Shown here: piece after piece, positions 7,187 through 8,709 of the stretch
Position numbering within the stretch: position 1 is the stretch's first letter
Layout of the letters: every line of letters begins with the position of its first letter
DNA from: a gamma proteobacterium symbiont of Lucinoma myriamae
Lineage (GTDB): Bacteria > Pseudomonadota > Gammaproteobacteria > GRL18
Direction of reading: 5' to 3'
Assembly: GCA_025655635.1 (NCBI GenBank)
Contig: JAHXIM010000473.1
Coordinates: 1 to 8,709, forward strand
DNA: 8,709 nucleotides
The notes under the pieces: model-generated
What the model was told of the DNA's origin: nothing
What the model saw: the letters and a program-made list of their open reading frames with translations, nothing else
Databases searched by the model: none
Translations under genes and position numbers: made by a program

Positions 7187-8622
7187 ATGAACAAGAGACC
7201 GCTGCTCAAGAAAACAAAGAACATATCATTAGTATCAATCAGGTCAACGCAGGTCGCCTGCTCTTTCAAACGGATAATAAGCATTATTATCCGCCCGCTC
7301 TATTGCTCAAAACGGATATGAGCATGAAAGTTAACGGTATGGTTGCTAAAGTCCATGTTAAGCAGCATTTTAAAAATACCAGTGATCAATGGGTAGAAGG
7401 CACTTATGTCTTCCCTTTACCTGAAAACTCCGCAGTGAATAAAATGCAGATTAAAATCGGTGAGCGCATTATTAAGGGCACAATAAAAGAAAAAAAAGAA
7501 GCGCGGATTATTTATCAACAAGCCCGAGCAGCAGGCAAGCAGGCCAGTCTTGTTGAACAGGAACGTCCTAATCTGTTCACTAATTCCATCAGTAATATTG
7601 CACCTGATTCAGAAATTATCGTTGAAATTACTTATCTGCAAAAGGTCAATTATAATAAGGGTGAGTTTGAACTACGCTTTCCAATGACCATCACTCCACG
7701 TTATATCCCCGGTAAAATCGCCTCTGTTGAATTAGGTCAGCAGGATTTGAGTATCAATCAGGGTAATGGCTGGGCAATGAATACAGATCAGGTGCCTGAT
7801 GCACAACGCATCACCCCGCCAATGATTAGCGCAGCAAACTCATCTGCAGACAATAACAAACAGCTTACAAATCCCATACATATCAGCGGCAGTATTAATC
7901 TATCGATACCTTTGGAGTCAGTCAGCAGCCTTTATCATGCCATTAATATTAACCCCAGAAATAATCAATACGATTTTGCTTTAAAGTCACCACAGGTCTC
8001 AATGGATAGAGATTTTGTTTTAAAGTGGCGTCCCATGATGGGGCAGGAGCCTAAGGCGGCCCTCTTCACTGAAACAATAAAGAGTAATGATAGTGATGAA
8101 AATTATCTGATGCTGATGTTGATGCCGCCGCAGTTTTTACCTGATGAAAACCGTTTACCCCGGGAGATGATTTTTGTTATTGATACTTCCGGCTCAATGA
8201 GCGGCACTTCAATTCGTCAGGCAAAATCTGGACTGAGTTATGCCCTCTCCCATTTATCAGAGCAAGACCGCTTTAATATTGTTGAATTTAACTCTCAAAC
8301 ACAAACTCTTTTTTCTCAAAGTGTAATGGCAAGCAAAACGAATATAAACCATGCGCAAAACTTTGTCTCTGCATTAGATGCTGCTGGCGGCACAGAAATG
8401 GCACCCGCTCTTACCACTGCATTACAGGATAATATCCCTCAGGGCTTTTTACGACAGGTTGTTTTTATGACTGACGGCAGTGTCGGTAATGAGCAGCAAT
8501 TATTTTCCATTATTCATCAGCATCTCAAAGAAGCTCGATTATTTACTATTGGTATCGGCTCTGCACCAAATTCTTATTTTATGAGCAAAGCCGCTCAGTT
8601 TGGTCGGGGTACATTTACTTAA
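7129..8622 (+). CDS. VIT and VWA domain protein, sortase-target-like, C-terminally truncated
   Basis: Resembles the proteobacterial sortase target family: exported proteins with a vault/inter-alpha-trypsin (VIT) domain, a von Willebrand factor A domain and a C-terminal sorting signal, whose gene usually neighbours a sortase gene. VIT spans about residues 35-170, with GTYVFPLPENSAVNKM (91-106) and KEARIIYQQARAAGK (123-137). VWA starts near 345; its metal-binding MIDAS site is complete: DTSGSMSG (352-359), T422 in GGTEM and D449 in FMTDG. The 497-residue frame stops right after FGRGTFT, so the region beyond VWA and any LPXTG-like motif, membrane helix and basic tail are missing. The ATG at 7129 has AGAGG eight bases upstream, but the N-terminus it gives (MFYVYHLSYVLHC) is a poor signal peptide; a better one is in another frame just upstream. 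I infer a disrupted gene. Domain assignment is firm, cell-surface role is from the family only. Confidence 0.85.
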   Translation: MFYVYHLSYVLHCSTAEQENEQETAAQENKEHIISINQVNAGRLLFQTDNKHYYPPALLLKTDMSMKVNGMVAKVHVKQHFKNTSDQWVEGTYVFPLPENSAVNKMQIKIGERIIKGTIKEKKEARIIYQQARAAGKQASLVEQERPNLFTNSISNIAPDSEIIVEITYLQKVNYNKGEFELRFPMTITPRYIPGKIASVELGQQDLSINQGNGWAMNTDQVPDAQRITPPMISAANSSADNNKQLTNPIHISGSINLSIPLESVSSLYHAININPRNNQYDFALKSPQVSMDRDFVLKWRPMMGQEPKAALFTETIKSNDSDENYLMLMLMPPQFLPDENRLPREMIFVIDTSGSMSGTSIRQAKSGLSYALSHLSEQDRFNIVEFNSQTQTLFSQSVMASKTNINHAQNFVSALDAAGGTEMAPALTTALQDNIPQGFLRQVVFMTDGSVGNEQQLFSIIHQHLKEARLFTIGIGSAPNSYFMSKAAQFGRGTFT

Positions 8623-8709
8623 CCTGAGTACTGGATAAGAAAACTAAAAAAGAATTGAACTAAATGCCTGTTCATCGATCTGATCATTTAACGACCAAAT
8701 CAAATGAGC
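8622..8709. mobile_element. Possible end of an inserted element, cut by the window edge
   Basis: The VIT/VWA reading frame loses all resemblance to its family at about 8620-8622. The family usually continues past GRGTFT with a Tyr, whose codon could be begun by the TA at 8620-8621. From 8622 the sequence changes to ACCTGAGTACTGGATAAG, which could be a terminal inverted repeat, followed by a stop codon of a leftward frame. This is the layout of a transposase 3' end facing the element's tip. Only 88 bases are visible, so neither the second end nor a target duplication can be checked and no family is assigned. Confidence 0.4.
8644..8709 (-). CDS. Possible C-terminal end of a leftward gene (transposase candidate), partial
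   Basis: On the minus strand one frame is open from the window edge for 21 codons and ends in TAG at 8644-8646; the peptide ends NDQIDEQAFSSILF. The other two minus frames are closed within these bases. A run this short is open by chance in about one case in three, so the call rests on context: it ends 22 bases before the point where the VIT/VWA gene breaks off, the expected position for a transposase inside an insertion sequence. Function is not recognised from the peptide itself. Confidence 0.28.
   Translation of the reverse strand, partial: AHLIWSLNDQIDEQAFSSILF

Noticed and set aside
8623..8660. Frameshift as the cause of the VIT/VWA truncation
   Set aside because: The +1 frame reads only a few codons (LLNLSTG) before a stop and the +2 frame stops at once; neither resembles the expected continuation, so a simple frameshift does not explain the end.

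Overview
The window looks like a moderately AT-rich gammaproteobacterial chromosome segment. The leftward gene order accA-tilS-pyrG-kdsA-eno is the conserved core arrangement of that class, and AccA, PyrG and Eno have near-standard lengths (319, 551 and 429 residues). Genus cannot be read from the sequence. KdsA has the Cys-containing active site of metal-dependent enzymes rather than the E. coli type, and the flanks differ from the usual layout, since no dnaE precedes accA and no ftsB follows eno within the window. This argues for a non-enteric lineage.

Layout. Positions 1-132 hold a promoter-like element that reads out of the window to the left, overlapped by repeated GACCAG motifs. Positions 133-196 form a very strong hairpin that should terminate transcription from eno. 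Positions 230-6780 carry five housekeeping genes on the minus strand: eno (enolase), kdsA (KDO-8-phosphate synthase), pyrG (CTP synthase), tilS (tRNA-Ile lysidine synthetase) and accA (acetyl-CoA carboxylase carboxyltransferase alpha). pyrG and kdsA overlap by one base (TAATG). The tilS-pyrG and accA-tilS gaps are 156 and 134 bases, and the latter holds a degenerate 15-base tandem repeat. The genes feed core metabolism: PEP (made by Eno, used by KdsA), CTP (made by PyrG, needed to activate KDO), malonyl-CoA, and decoding of AUA codons.

Positions 6781-7128 are an intergenic region between divergent genes. It holds a probable accA promoter and a nested pair of almost co-centred palindromes.

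The most interesting part is 7067-8709. A rightward gene encodes a VIT plus von Willebrand factor A protein resembling the proteobacterial 'sortase target' family, surface proteins normally ending in an LPXTG-like sorting signal. Here the reading frame stops abruptly after the VWA motif GRGTFT, without the C-terminal region or sorting signal. The next bases look like the end of an inserted element, with a short leftward frame open to the window edge. The secretion-signal-like N-terminus lies in a different reading frame from the main body. The gene is therefore probably broken, or needs an unusual explanation. No RNA gene, CRISPR array or complete insertion sequence is visible.
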